Part shown: positions 10,679 through 21,673 of the stretch, in pieces
Layout of the letters: every line of letters begins with the position of its first letter
How positions within the stretch are numbered: the first letter of the stretch is position 1
NCBI GenBank assembly: GCA_023053685.1
Contig: JALIGW010000014.1
Coordinates: forward strand, 18,507,308 to 18,571,307
Reading direction: 5' to 3'
From: Diadophis punctatus similis
Lineage: Eukaryota > Chordata > Lepidosauria > Squamata > Dipsadidae
DNA: 64,000 bases
The notes under the pieces: generated by a model
The model's input: only the letters and a program-made list of their open reading frames with translations
What the model was told of the DNA's origin: nothing
Database searches by the model: none
Program-made: the position numbers and the translations under genes

Positions 10679-11142
10679 TGCATTTCTGTGTTAATTGTAT
10701 TACGTGCACAGTGGACTGAAGATCTCTGACAGAAGTAGAGAGTTGATTTGTTAGGGAAGACCTACAAGCAGTGAGGGTCAGTATTGTCTACCTCTTGAAG
10801 GTGAGGAATTGAGAATCAAAATTCCTGGAATTTTCAAATCAAATCAAAATCTCTCTTCGGGGAAAGAGAGATCCTGAAGAACAGCACCTGATGAGGATAG
10901 ACAGAGAAGAGATCATCAGATGACCTGCTCAGTGTAAGGGGACCTTACTTCTGGATGGAAAGAGATGCCCTCAGATATGGTGTTCCTGTTGCTCATACAG
11001 GCAGTTTAGCATCTGGCACTTTTTGCATTCCAGGGAGTCAATTAAAGGTGTTCTCTGACAGTTACCATGAGAGTGTCTGGCAGCCTCAAAACAGCCAAAA
11101 CAAAAATCTGGGACAAGCAGTCAGTGGATGTGAAGTTATGTG
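10679..11142. other. Intergenic, no feature recognised
   Basis: No gene or repeat recognised. Confidence 0.4.
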
Positions 11143-11644
11143 CAGTGGTGAAATCCCAATTTTTTTTACTACCGGTTCTGTGGGCGTGGCTTGGTGGGCA
11201 TGGTGCATAGGATGAGCCGAGGTGGCGCAGTGGTTAGAGTGAAGGTACTGCAGGCCACTTTAGCTGACTGTAATCCGCAGGTCAACGGTTCAAATCTCAC
11301 CGGCTCAAGGTTGACTCAGCCTTCCATCCTTCTGAGGTAGGTAAAATGAGGACCCAGATGGTTGGGGGCAATATAAATATACATTGCTTAATGGTGTAAA
11401 CCGCTTAGAGAGTGCTTGCACTGTGAGGCGGTATATAAATCTCACTAATAAATCTCACTAATAAATGGTGTGGCTTGGTGGGCGTGCTTTGGTGGGCATG
11501 GCAGGGGAAGGATACTGCAAAATCTCCATTCCCACCCCACTCTGGGGCCAGCCAGAGTTAGTATTTGCCGGTTCTACTCAACTACTCAAAATTTCCGCTA
11601 CAGGTTTTCCAGAACCTGTCAGAACCTGCTGGATTTCACCCCTG
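11143..11644. mobile_element. hAT-like element with nested SINE
   Basis: Ends CAGTGGTGAAATCC and GGATTTCACCCCTG are inverted repeats; GTTATGTG flanks both sides (11135-11142 and 11645-11652), an exact 8-bp duplication. Body has the ACTACCGGTTCTGTGGGCGTGG tract shared with 17719, 20761 and 40857. A SINE occupies 11214-11466. Confidence 0.85.
11214..11466 (+). mobile_element. tRNA-derived SINE inside hAT element
   Basis: Complete: box A GTGGCGCAGTGGTTAGAG, box B GGTTCAAATCTC, and the AAATATACATTGCTTA 3' variant as in the 1539 copy, tail of TCTCACTAATAAA repeats. Confidence 0.88.
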
Positions 11645-11668
11645 GTTATGTGTGTTGGTGTTTTAAGG

Positions 11669-11774
11669 CAGGAGTCTCCAACCTTGGCGACTTTAAGCCT
11701 GGAGGACTTCAACTTCCCGAATTCTGGGAGTTGAAGTCCGCCAGGCTTAAAGTCGCCAAGGTTGGAGACCCCTG
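11669..11774. mobile_element. Palindromic hAT-like miniature element, intact ends
   Basis: 106-bp foldback (CAGGAGTCTCCAACCTTGG / CCAAGGTTGGAGACCCCTG) with exact TTTTAAGG duplications at 11661-11668 and 11775-11782. Arms match almost perfectly, so it looks young. Confidence 0.9.
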
Positions 11775-11782
11775 TTTTAAGG

Positions 11783-12150
11783 AATATATCCAGCTACTCA
11801 TCCAAGCTGGCTCACACTTTCTAAAATGTGGAGCCACCAGGAGGGAACATTTAATGACCACCACACTAGAAATAATATAGTAAAGAAGACAGAAGAATGA
11901 CAGGAATTAAATAAAATGGAAGCCGTTAACTATGATTAGGTCTTCCAGAGGTCAACTCATGATATGTGGGACAATCCAGCACCAAGAGGCCTTGAAGACC
12001 ATCCTTGGAGATTCAATGGCACTCTGTATCCTGAGAAGTGTTTCAGACCACATGGCGCCTCCTAGTGGGCAATGAGCTGAAATTGAGTGGCAAAGTCCCC
12101 ATATTGGGGACTCAATCGTGTTGAGACGATTTTCATTCTGGTCCCCCCCA
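11783..12150. other. Intergenic, possibly LINE-derived
   Basis: Leads without a break into a LINE-like 3' tail at 12151; could be the body of that element, but no coding motif was recognised. Confidence 0.35.
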
Positions 12151-12310
12151 CGCATGTATGCCTTGTTTGTTCCTTTTAAATGTATTTTAAATTGTTTTAA
12201 AGTATATTCTTTAGCTGTTCTTTAAAATGTTGTACGCCGCCCTGAGTCCCCAGGGAGTAGTGGGGCATATAAGAGCACTAAATAAAATAATAAAATAAAA
12301 TAAAATAAAT
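12151..12310 (+). mobile_element. LINE 3' tail (CR1/L3-like)
   Basis: TTGTACGCCGCCCTGAGTCCC...GGGGCATATAAGAGCACTAAATAA then (AATAAA)n. This GCCGCCC...GGCATATAA end is shared with the L3-like copies at 18553 and 53430. Confidence 0.7.
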
Positions 12311-12464
12311 ATTCTTTCCCCGCAAAGGAAGACAAAGTCAGAAATTTGTAACTAAACCCCCCTTCTCCTAAATTCAACTAGAATAAAATGGGAGGAGAGG
12401 GAATTTTGGTTATTTCCCTTCCAGGGGTGCTGGCACACCTGCTGGAGAGAGAGGGGGGAGGGAA

Positions 12465-12541
12465 GCAGGAAAGGAAGGAAGGAAGGAAAGGAGGGAGGAA
12501 GGAAGGAAGGAAGGAAGGAAGGAAGGAAGGAAGGAAGGAAG
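12465..12541. repeat. (GGAA)n microsatellite
   Basis: Tetranucleotide tract with one small interruption near 12490. Confidence 0.95.
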
Positions 12542-12542
12542 G

Positions 12543-13478
12543 GCACAACTATTGCTGATCTTTCTTTAGAAGCAAATACAACTGATGAATTACTGTAAAC
12601 CAATAAAGTTACTAAGAAACACGAGGGAGTTATTAATAGAATCAGAGAAACCTTAAGGTTTGGAGAAATTTAACAGAAAAAGCCATGGCAACATTAGTAG
12701 CCCAGTAGCAAGGACTGAATATTCAAAGTGGGGGCAGACAATGAAGTGGGCTATCCTGGAAGGGCAATTGGCACTCTGACGAACATGGCAGAAGACAATA
12801 GTTCCAGCTGATCAGAAGGTTTACTTCAGTTCTGTGGATCTTTACACAATGACATAAAAAAACAAGTTGATCATTCCCCTCAGCTGAAAGTTTGCTTTAC
12901 AATTATAGTTATGTTAGCTGCAAAAAATCCCTTAATATTTTGAATATCATGCAAGCTGAATGGGCTATATCCAGCGAATAGATTCAAAACCAGACCAACT
13001 GTGGTACAGAGCCCTTCTTTCCAACATCTATGAAAGACAAAACACGGTTTTTAATTTTGCAATTGAAGGAATAAACATTTGTAAAATCTTTGGCAAGTGC
13101 TCATTGGAAACGGCTTATGGACAGCTCCAGGGTTGTTAATATTTTGCACTGAATCTTTTTCCTACAGCTTTGTACAAATGGGGGCGGGGGAAGCAAGTTG
13201 CTCAATGAATCTGAATTAGGGCTAAATTTAAATAGGATGCTTAGAAAATCAAAGGCAAAACCAATAGCATCATTCAGATACGGAGAGAGAGAAACTGAAT
13301 CAAAGAGCATTTGATTCATGGCTGCTCTGTTACTGGAATTGCAAAGTGAAGAGGGCATTGGGCTGAAATTGTCTTTGTGAATTAATTTTACCCCATTACA
13401 CTTCCCTCTCAGGCGTTCATGCCGCTTTGGGAAGCATTTACCCCTTATCACGAGAAACCAGATGCATGCCACTGTAAT

Positions 13479-13482
<4 letters not shown>
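12543..13482. other. Unique-looking intergenic block
   Basis: Nearly 940 bp without any repeat I recognise and no coding signal; one of the longer repeat-free stretches upstream of GPR12. Confidence 0.4.
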
Positions 13483-13560
<78 letters not shown>

Positions 13561-13570
13561 CCCCCCCCCC
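13483..13570. repeat. (CT)n microsatellite followed by C run
   Basis: About 38 CT units then about 12 C. Frame 13101-13604 minus (RERERE) is an artefact of it. Confidence 0.97.
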
Positions 13571-13864
13571 GGGAGATCACAATGGATGATTGCCATAGCA
13601 ACAAGTAATCGCCTCTATTCAGTCACTGACTCATCAGACACGATTCTGTTGGAAGCAAAGATGAACTATGACATACAGCTCAAAGTTGGCCGCCTTTGGG
13701 GCTCTCCAGAAAGGCATTGGGTATTTTTGCTCTTGACTCCTGTGGAGGCAACAGAATTAGTTGCCTCCACTAGAAAAAAATAAAAATAACATAGAATCAT
13801 AGGACAGGAAGGGACCTTGGAGGTCTTCTAGTCCATCCCCCTACTCAAGCAGGAGACCCTATAC

Positions 13865-14165
13865 CCATGATGGCGAACCTATGGCACGTGTGCCTGAAGT
13901 GGCACGCGGAGCCATGTAACCTGGCATGCGCGGCGTCGCCCGTTCCTCTTCTAGGTTTTGGGCGCGCATGCGCGCATGATGATCAGCTGGCCTTTGTGTG
14001 TGTGGCAGTGCCAGAAACCGGAAGAGCTGGTCTTCCGTTTTCCGGCGTGAGCATACGCACCAGCCAGCTGATTGGCACATGCGCATGTGTGGCAGTAACC
14101 TGAAGACTTGCTGGCCGGCATGCTCCCTTTTTGGCATTCGGTGCCGAAAAGGTTCGCCACCACTG
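13865..14165. mobile_element. hAT-like element (GTGATGGCGAACC type)
   Basis: Ends CCATGATGGCGAACCTATGG and CCGAAAAGGTTCGCCACCAC; flanks CCCTATAC and CCCTAGAC are an 8-bp duplication with one mismatch. It is inserted in CR1 sequence. Confidence 0.85.
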
Positions 14166-14464
14166 CCCTAGACCATTCCAGACAAGTGGCTGTCCAGTTT
14201 CTTCTTGAAAACCTCCAGTGATGGAGCATCCACAACTTCCGGAGTCAAACTATTCCACTGATTAATTGTTCTCACAGTCGAGAAATTCCTCCTTACTTCT
14301 AGGTTCGGTCTCTCTCTGATGATCTTCCACCCGTACAGTAATTTCTTATCCTGTCCTCAGGTACTTTGGAGAATAAATTGACTCTTTCTTCTTTGCGACA
14401 ACCCCTCAAGTACTGAAAGACTGCTATTATGTCACCCTTAGTCTTTCTTTTCATTAGACTAGAC

Positions 14465-15018
14465 CAGTGGTGGCGAACCTTTTTCGGCTCGCGTGCCGAA
14501 AAAGGGGGGGGGGGCGCGCTCGCGTGCCAACACCCATTCCCTCCCCCCCACGCATGCGCACAACACCCCCCCCCGCTGCCCCCTGCGCATGCGCACACAC
14601 CCCCACCCCCGCACAGGCCCACTTACCGGAGCCTGGAACGACGAAACGGAGCCTGGAACGATAAAACCGGCAAACCGGAAGTGCGTTTTTTTCGCACTTC
14701 CGGTTTGCCGGTATGCTGTTTTTTGCACTCCGGAGGGTTCAGGGAAGCTCCCTGAAGCTCCGGAATGCAAAAAACTACAAAACGGACAAACCGGAAGTGC
14801 GAAAAAAGTGCACTTCCGGTTTGTCCGTTTTGTAGTTTTTTGCATTCCGGAGCTTCAGGGAGCTTCCCTGAACCCTCCGGAGTGCAAAAAACAGCACACC
14901 GGCAAACCGGAAGTGCGTTTTTTTGCACTTCCGGTTTGCCGGTGGGAACCCTCACGTGCCGGCTTCTATGGCTCCGCGTGCCAGCTCTGGCACGCGTGCC
15001 ATAGGTTCGCCACCACGG
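14465..15018. mobile_element. hAT-like element with nested palindromes
   Basis: Ends CAGTGGTGGCGAACC and GGTTCGCCACCACGG, exact GACTAGAC duplications at 14457-14464 and 15019-15026. Interior 14666-14943 is one long palindrome. Confidence 0.88.
14666..14943. repeat. 278-bp palindrome built of smaller palindromes
   Basis: Arms run from ACCGGCAAACCGGAAGTGCG to its complement; a centre at about 14805 is itself a foldback (GGACAAACCGGAAGTGC and complement), and each arm end carries a further 40-bp foldback. Confidence 0.9.
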
Positions 15019-15571
15019 GACTAGACGTATCCAGTTCCCATAACCATTCTTTATGCCCTTTAGCCTCCAGCCCCCTAAACATCTTTGTTCTTCTCTGCAC
15101 ACTTTCTAGAGTCACAGCATCTTTTTTGTATTGTAGTAACCAAACTTGGGTGCAGTATTGCAAGTGTGGCGCCATTAGTGCGATATAAAGCAGTACTATC
15201 ACTTCATGTGATCTTGATGCTATCCCTCTGTGGATGCAGCCTAGGACTGCATTGTCTCTTTTGGCAGCTGCAGCACACGGCTGGCTCATGCTTAAGCGGT
15301 TGTCTATTAGGACTCCTAGATCTCTACCACAGCTACTACTGTTGAGCCAGGTACCGCCTATTCTGTACCTGTGCATGTGGTTTTTCCTGCCTAAGTAGCA
15401 ATGTAGCAATGTAGTTCTGTAAAAAAAAGTATCTGCAAATAGTCAACATTCTATATTGACTTAGCAATGTTTTTAAAGTGGGTTACAAAAAACAAGCACA
15501 GAAACCCACACACGATTTAGAAACAAAAATAAAAAAGTGGGACTCTGAATGAAGAATGGTGCTGGCATAGT

Positions 15572-16245
15572 TAACAGAATAACAGACTTGGAAGGGACTT
15601 TGGAGGTTTTCTAGTCCAGTCCCTTGCTCAAGCAGGAGACTCTATACTAATGATGGCGAACCACAGGTGGCACACGGAGCCATATCTGAGGGCACGCGAG
15701 GCATTGCCCTATGTCAGCTCCAGTGCACGCATGATTTTCGGCCTTTTTTTGGGCCGTTTTCACTCTCCCCAGGCTTCAGGAAAGCCTCCTGAACCTTGGG
15801 AACAGCAAAAAACGGGCCAACAGGCCAACCAGAAGTTCGGAAACGAACTTCCAGTTGGGCCGTTTTTCGCCGCCCCCAGCCTTCAAGAGGCTTTCCTGAA
15901 CCTTGAGGACAGCGAAAAATGGCCCAAAGGGCCTAACGGAAATCTGGAGGCTTTAGTGAGACCTGTGCGCATGCGCTGGGGGGGCAGCATGGGGGTTGTG
16001 TGCATACGCGGGGGAAGGGCATTGCATTATGGGTGTGGGCACTTGCGTGCATGCTATCGTGGGTGCGCGCACCCTTTTGGCACCCGACCCAAAAAAGGTT
16101 CGCCATCACTGCTCTATACTATTCTGGACAAGTAGCTGTCCAGTTTCTGCTTAAAGGCCTCCAGTGATGGAGCACTCACAACTTCTGAAGGTTGTTGTGG
16201 GATAATATTCCACTGAGACTGAGTGATGTGAAGGCCCTTTTCACC
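15572..16245 (-). mobile_element. CR1 LINE 3' end carrying a hAT insertion
   Basis: 15572-15647 and 16112-16245 are CR1 terminal sequences that join across the 15648-16111 insert. Confidence 0.88.
15648..16111. mobile_element. hAT-like element (GTGATGGCGAACC type)
   Basis: TAATGATGGCGAACC and GGTTCGCCATCACTG ends; exact CTCTATAC duplications at 15640-15647 and 16112-16119. Confidence 0.88.
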
Positions 16246-16401
16246 AATTCTCATGGACCTCAACCTAGAAGATGGCAGGATTCCAGGCAATGTTCTTTCA
16301 AGATTTCCAGTTAGATGGAGAAGAGAAATCAATGTGATATTTATAGTGATATTCAGTAAAATATTTAGTGAATGTTTGAAGTATCCAGAGAATAGCTAGA
16401 G

Positions 16402-16815
16402 CAGGGTGTCAAACTCAAGGTCCGTGGGCCGGATCCGGCCCGTGGGGTGCTTAAATCAGGCCCACGGGGCCGGCCTGGAAATGTCAAAGGACTGGCCAGC
16501 GGTGCCTCTGGTGGCTAAAATGGGCTGTGCCTCATTTCACCCTCCATGGCCTCCTGCAGCACTCTGCCAGCCAAAAACAGCCTGAAACAGGCTCGAAAAC
16601 AGACCCAAAAATGGCCCCGAAAATGGCTGACAGAGTGCTGCAGGAGGCCATGGAGGGTGAAAATAGGGTGCAAGGGGGCTGTGCACAGACCCCCTGTGCC
16701 CTGTTTTGGCCGGCAGGGTGCTGCAGGAGGTATCCCTCCCACCCACCCACCCGCCCCACGGAGGAGAACTACAATAGTGATCCGGCCCTCGAAGAAATCC
16801 AGTTTGACACCCCTG
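16402..16815. mobile_element. hAT-like element (GTGTCAAACTC type)
   Basis: Ends CAGGGTGTCAAACTC and AGTTTGACACCCCTG; exact AGCTAGAG duplications at 16394-16401 and 16816-16823. The interior has GGGCCGGATCCGGCCCG and two CCTCCTGCAGCACTC copies in opposite orientation. Confidence 0.9.
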
Positions 16816-17079
16816 AGCTAGAGGATGGATATTCCCATCCATACTTGGAATGGAGAGCTTTATTTTGTTTGATAGTAATTTTATTAAAAATTACAATTGC
16901 AAAGATAAGAACTAATGCAAACTGAAAAAAGTAAAAGGATAAAAAGGAAAAATAGAATGTACAGAAAAGAAAATAAAATTAAAAAGTACAAATATAGTAA
17001 ACAGATATATAGACATGATTTCCTCCTTTATCACAACAAATATAAACAATTTTAATAAGTGAACACCTTCTCTCCAAGC

Positions 17080-17395
17080 CAGCGGAGGGTTCCTGTTATT
17101 TTTGCTACCGGTGCGCATCGCGAGCGTGCACAGAAGTGAACTCGCATTCCATCGGGCGATTTCACTTCCGCGCATGCTTAGGATGACATTACAAGCTGAA
17201 ACACAGCTGAGGAGCTTCTCAGCTGTGCTTCGGAGGAAGAATAAAGGTCGGTATTGAAACAAGGGCGGGTGGGAGGGCTTTTTTTCCGACAGCTCAGGAC
17301 GCAGAGAAGACGGAAAAAAGCGCCTAAAAATGACATCCTCGCCAGGCTCCTACCGGTGTGGCATCCTGCACAGCACCGGTAGGAACCCACCACTG
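17080..17395. mobile_element. hAT-like element (GGGTTCCTACCGGT type)
   Basis: Ends CAGCGGAGGGTTCC and GGAACCCACCACTG; exact CTCCAAGC duplications at 17072-17079 and 17396-17403. Confidence 0.85.
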
Positions 17396-17718
17396 CTCCA
17401 AGCACAAGACCTGGTCTCCTCTTCCCATGTCCCATTTCTTATCTATAAACAAATCCATGAAGCCTCATCATTTCAGTCCTGCTGTCAGAAAAAAATCCAT
17501 GAAGGGTAATAACAACGTATCTATTTTAATTTTGATCAACTAAATCAACTTTATATTCCTTCCTTTTACTTGTAATGATCTTGACCTTTAATCCCTTCAA
17601 ATAATGTCCTAGAACTTGATTTTTTTTCATTTTTTTTCTTTATCCCTTCTCATAAAATTATTCAAAGCTTTAATAAGCCTCTTTTGTAAATCTTGTATAG
17701 GAACATTATCCAGGTCAC

Positions 17719-18054
17719 GAGTAGTGGGATTCAATTTTTTTTACTACCGGTTCTGTGGGCGTGGCTTGGTAGGCATGGTGTGGCTTGGTGGGCGTGGCTT
17801 GGTGGGCATGGCTTGGTGGGCATGGCTTGGTGGGCGTGGCAGGGGAAGGATACTGCAAAATCTCCATTCCCACCCCACTCCAGGGGAAGGTTACTGCAAA
17901 ATCCCCATTTCCTCCCTACCAGCTGGGACTCGGAAGGCAGAGAATAGATTGGGCAGGGCAAGTCAGAGGTGGTATTTACCGGTTCTCCAAACTACTCAAA
18001 ATTTCCGCTACCGGTTCTCCAGAACTGGTCAGAACCTGCTGAATCCCACCTCTG
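17719..18054. mobile_element. hAT-like element (ACTACCGGTTC type)
   Basis: Ends GAGTAGTGGGATTCAA and TGAATCCCACCTCTG; exact CAGGTCAC duplications at 17711-17718 and 18055-18062. It holds a tandem GGGCGTGGCTTGGTGGGCAT repeat (about 17758-17840). Confidence 0.88.
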
Positions 18055-18552
18055 CAGGTCACTCTTTTTTTTCATTATTTGCATATCCCATTTTAATAAT
18101 TAAGACATTAGCTTGTTTGGAGCTGCATTGGGTGTAGAATTCCAAATAATGACCTAGATTTTATGTACAATTGAATATGGACTTTGGCATTCGGTTTTTC
18201 CTTGTTTCTGTATTCCCCTTCTTCAGCTGTGTTCATCCTGTACCTTGATAACTTTTGAGATCATGTGTTATTTTATTTTTATATATCCATGCACAGCAAA
18301 AGAGAAACAAAAATTGAAAGATCCCTGCAGCCTGTTGAAAACTTGCCACTGAATTATAATTTTTAATTTAACCAAGGAGGGAATTATTACATACATGAAG
18401 AAGAACCATACCATACCAAACCATGCTATCAATTAATTTTCTTTCGCTCATAGACCAGCATAGAACAGCATAACAATTACACTAAAATAGGAATAAAAAT
18501 AAAATAAACTATATTAACTAACTATACTAACTTTATTGAATTAATCCCTGTA

Positions 18553-18997
18553 AAGCCAGGTTACCTCCGGGACCGCATCCTGCCGCATACCTCCCTACGA
18601 CCGGTTAGGGCCCACAGAGTTGGTCTCCTCCAGGTTCCATCGACCAAGCAATGCCTGTTGGCGGGGCCGAGGGGGAGAGCCTTCTCTGTGGGAGCTCCCT
18701 CCCTGTGGAACCAACTCCCTCCAGAGATTAGGACTATCCCCACCCTGCTGGCCTTCCGTAAAGCAATAAAAACTTGGCTCTTCCAGCAGGCGGGGTGAAA
18801 GTGAGACCAACTAGACCAGATATGGGTCTCCCCCCTTGGTTATGAATGTTAGATGTTCTTTTTAATTTTTGTAGTTTTTAATTATTGTGTCTTTTTATAT
18901 TGTTGAATGGATTTTGATATGTTGTGAGCCGCCCAGTCCCCTGGGAGTTGGGCGGCATATAAATCCATTTAAATAAATAAATAAATAAATAAATAAA
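18553..18997 (+). mobile_element. L3/CR1-like LINE 3' end
   Basis: Encodes the YLRDRILPH...R-type C-terminal remnant and ends GAGCCGCCCAGTCCC...GGCATATAAATCC(AAAT)n. It is the same family as the large element at 53430-56865. Confidence 0.85.
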
Positions 18998-19550
18998 GTC
19001 ACATTTCCTCACTTCTTTTCTTGGAGATGTTCAAACAGACTTATGTTGGTCACAGATTCAGTGCAATTCAGATGTGCCTGCAGAATGAAGTCAAAACAGT
19101 CAAGATGGTGGTGACAGCTGCTATTTGGATTTTTTGGGACCTTTTGGATGACCCCGGTTGCATAATAGACATGCATAGGAAAAATGGCCCATCGCTTACC
19201 TGTGGTTCATGCTCTACCTGCCAAAAAATGATCTTCCTCACCCTCGCTGCTTTCTCCATTGATGATGAAGAAACATTGTTACGTCTTTGCTATTGTATTT
19301 TATAATAATGCCAACAATTTTAACAATCACCATTGTGCTTGGAAAAGGAATTTATTATGAATAAATTATCGTCATAAATCCGATTGTATTTTACGAGGAT
19401 ATTATGTGGATGGTGATAATAGTTTGGTGATTATGATTATGCTAATTTCATTGGGGAACAGATGGCTTGTTCAGTTAAATAAATGTATGTGTCTGTTCAA
19501 CAGATATTTGTGCTCAGTGACTCGGATTATCCTTAAAACAGCAGCAAATG
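18998..19550. other. Intergenic, no feature recognised
   Basis: Frame 19021-19305 (94 aa, with Cys pairs) has no start context, homologous domain or splice support that I can see. Confidence 0.4.
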
Positions 19551-19930
19551 TACAGGTAGTCCTCAACTTATGACCACAATTGAACCCAAAATTTATGTTG
19601 CTAAGTGAAATATTTGTTAAGTGATTTTTGCCCCATTTTACAACTTTTTTTGCCACAGTTGTTAAGTGAATCATTGCATTTGTTAAATTAGTAACATCGT
19701 TGTTAATTGAATCCGGCTTCCCCGTTGACTTTGCTTGTCAGAAGGTTTCAAAAAGTGATCACATGATGCTGGGACACTGCAACCGTCATAAATATGAAGC
19801 AGTTGCCAAGCATCTGAATTTTGATCACGTGACCCTGCAACGGTTGTAAGTATGAAAAATGGTCACTTTTTCAGTGATGTTGTAACTTTGAATGGTCACT
19901 AAATGAACTGTTGTAAGTCGAGGACTACTG
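19551..19930 (+). mobile_element. Tigger-like miniature element
   Basis: Starts TACAGGTAGTCCTCAACTTA and ends with TAAGTCGAGGACTACTG. Terminal repeats resemble Tc1/mariner Tigger ends, with TA as target; the class is inferred. Family hallmarks: CACAATTGA(G)CCCAAAATTT, TTTTGATCACGTGACC, CAGTGCCGTTGTAACTT. Confidence 0.82.
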
Positions 19931-20060
19931 CGAGTTTCAAAACGTCTTCTTGGAGATTGATTGGAGGATGGGGGAGGGGGGCAGCAATGGGAAGTGCCTC
20001 AGGGGAAAAGGTTTTCAATCAGGGAATTGGCGCGCGAATTTCAGTTCTGGTTTGCTTTGA

Positions 20061-20297
20061 GAGCCGAGGTGGCGCAGTGTTTAGAGTGCAGCACTGCAGG
20101 CTACTTCAGCTGACTGCTAGCTGCAGTACGGCTGTTCAAATCTCACCGGCTCAAGGTTGACTCAGCCTTCCATCCTTCCGAGGTGGGTAAAATGAGGACC
20201 CAGATTGTTGGGGGCAATATGCTGAACTCTGTAAACTGCTTAGAGAGGGCTGTAAAGCACTATGAAGCGGTATATAAGTCTAAGGGCTATTGCTATT
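20061..20297 (+). mobile_element. tRNA-derived SINE, full length
   Basis: Best copy of the long spacer form: GAGCCGAGGTGGCGCAGTG head, TGTTCAAATCTCACCGGCTC box B region, and AAGCGGTATATAAGTCTAAG end with GCTATTGCTATT tail. Confidence 0.9.
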
Positions 20298-20601
20298 TAC
20301 TGCAAATCACCTGACTTCTAATAAAACAGTAACTTCTGCAACAAATGGAGCCAATGGTGATTTTGACGTAAAAGTGGAAGCTGAGGCAGGGCTGACACAA
20401 GCGTGAGCGAAGAATGCAGGAACCGCATCACAGCCCTTGGCCTCAGCATTGGTTCAACTTGACTTCTAATTTCCAAGACAAAAAACAACCATCCCCCGCT
20501 AACGGTCATGCGTAGGTCCATTATGTTGCATGTGGACCTCACCTTCCTCTCGCAGTTGTCTGACATACCAAAGGATGGAAGCTGATTATGAGACTCTTTC
20601 G

Positions 20602-20736
20602 CAGAGGTCTTCAAACTTGGCAACTTTAAGACTTGTGGACTTCAACTCCCAGAATTCTCCAGCCAGCACAGCTGGCTGGAGAATTCTGAGAGTTGAAGTC
20701 CACAAGTCTTAAAGTTGCCAAGTTTGGGGATCCCTG
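20602..20736. mobile_element. Palindromic hAT-like miniature element
   Basis: Foldback with GAATTCTCCAGCCAGC / GCTGGCTGGAGAATTC at the centre. CTCTTTCG and CTCTTTCT flank it (7 of 8). Confidence 0.85.
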
Positions 20737-20760
20737 CTCTTTCTTGAAGAGACCCGAGGC

Positions 20761-20980
20761 CAGGGGTTAAATCCAGCAGGTTCTGACAGGGTCTGGAGAA
20801 CTAGTAACGGAAATTTTGAGTAGTTCGGAGAACTAGCAAATACCACCTCTGGCTGGCTCCAGAGTGGGGTGGGAATGGGGATTTTGCAATATCCTTCCCC
20901 TGCCACGCCCACCAAACCACACCACGCCCACCATGCCACGCCCCCAGAATGGGTAGTTAAAAATTTGGATTTCACCACTG
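20761..20980. mobile_element. hAT-like element (ACTACCGGTTC type), shortened
   Basis: CAGGGGTTAAATCCAG and GGATTTCACCACTG ends; exact CCCGAGGC duplications at 20753-20760 and 20981-20988. It lies 24 bp from the preceding element. Confidence 0.85.
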
Positions 20981-21134
20981 CCCGAGGCTATGCCACATTG
21001 CAAATTATCCTACTCCTTCACTTGCTCAATCAATAAGCAGAGATTACTTCAGCCACAGCTTGCCTCATAAACATAAGTCTCTAGGGAAATCGGGCCCTTA
21101 GTTTCTAATTATCATTGCCATCTAGCAAAACTAG

Positions 21135-21190
21135 AGTTGTCTCTTTGGGAGTTGGGCGGCATATAAATTTGAACAATAAATAAATAAACT
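21135..21190 (+). mobile_element. L3/CR1-like LINE terminal tail
   Basis: GGGAGTTGGGCGGCATATAAATTTGAACAATAAATAAATAAA matches the last 50 bp of the 18553 copy. Confidence 0.7.
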
Positions 21191-21337
21191 TCTGAACATT
21201 AAACCTGGACAACTCAGAAATGGAAGCTCAAAAAACAGGAGAGGAACAGGGAAAGGGATGGAACTGGTAGTTTTAAGGGCCGTCTTGATCAAGTAGAAAT
21301 TCCTTCTGAGCCTTTTTGAGGTATCAAGTGTAAAAAT

Positions 21338-21340
<3 letters not shown>

Positions 21341-21396
<56 letters not shown>
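21341..21396. repeat. (GT)n microsatellite
   Basis: 28 uninterrupted units. Confidence 0.97.
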
Positions 21397-21397
<1 letters not shown>

Positions 21398-21673
21398 GAG
21401 GACTATCATTTAGTTGCAAGCAGGAGTAAGAGGGCTATGCCCGTGTATTCAAAAAATCAACATGGGGACCCTAACGTCACGATTGAAATCCTGCCTCTTC
21501 ATCATGTGTGCCTTGCGCAAACAGTGAACTTCAAACACACAGTCGCAAACACCATCTTGACTTTTTTGGACCCCCTTTGCTGACCCCGAGTACTTGGAAC
21601 CATCTTCCTGCTACCAAGTATGGTTGATAAATAGAATTAATGGGTCAAAGGGTTTGGAGAGTCTCATTACAAG

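Larger units (their letters stand above)
13793..15420 (-). mobile_element. CR1 LINE 3' portion carrying two hAT insertions
   Basis: CR1 segments at 13793-13864, 14166-14464 and 15019-15420 are collinear when the inserts 13865-14165 and 14465-15018 are removed. The inner part encodes, on the minus strand, LNSSSCGRDLGVLIDNRLSM and LQYCTQVW, typical CR1 ORF2 C-terminal sequence. Confidence 0.9.

Noticed and set aside
13101..13604. 167-codon frame with Arg-Glu repeats
   Set aside because: Produced by the (CT)n microsatellite.
18998..19305. Cys-containing 94-codon frame as a small gene
   Set aside because: No homologue recognised, no signal peptide or splice context.
20061..20160. tRNA gene at SINE heads
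   Set aside because: Box A and B are present but no cloverleaf or anticodon arm can be formed; all copies continue into the SINE body.
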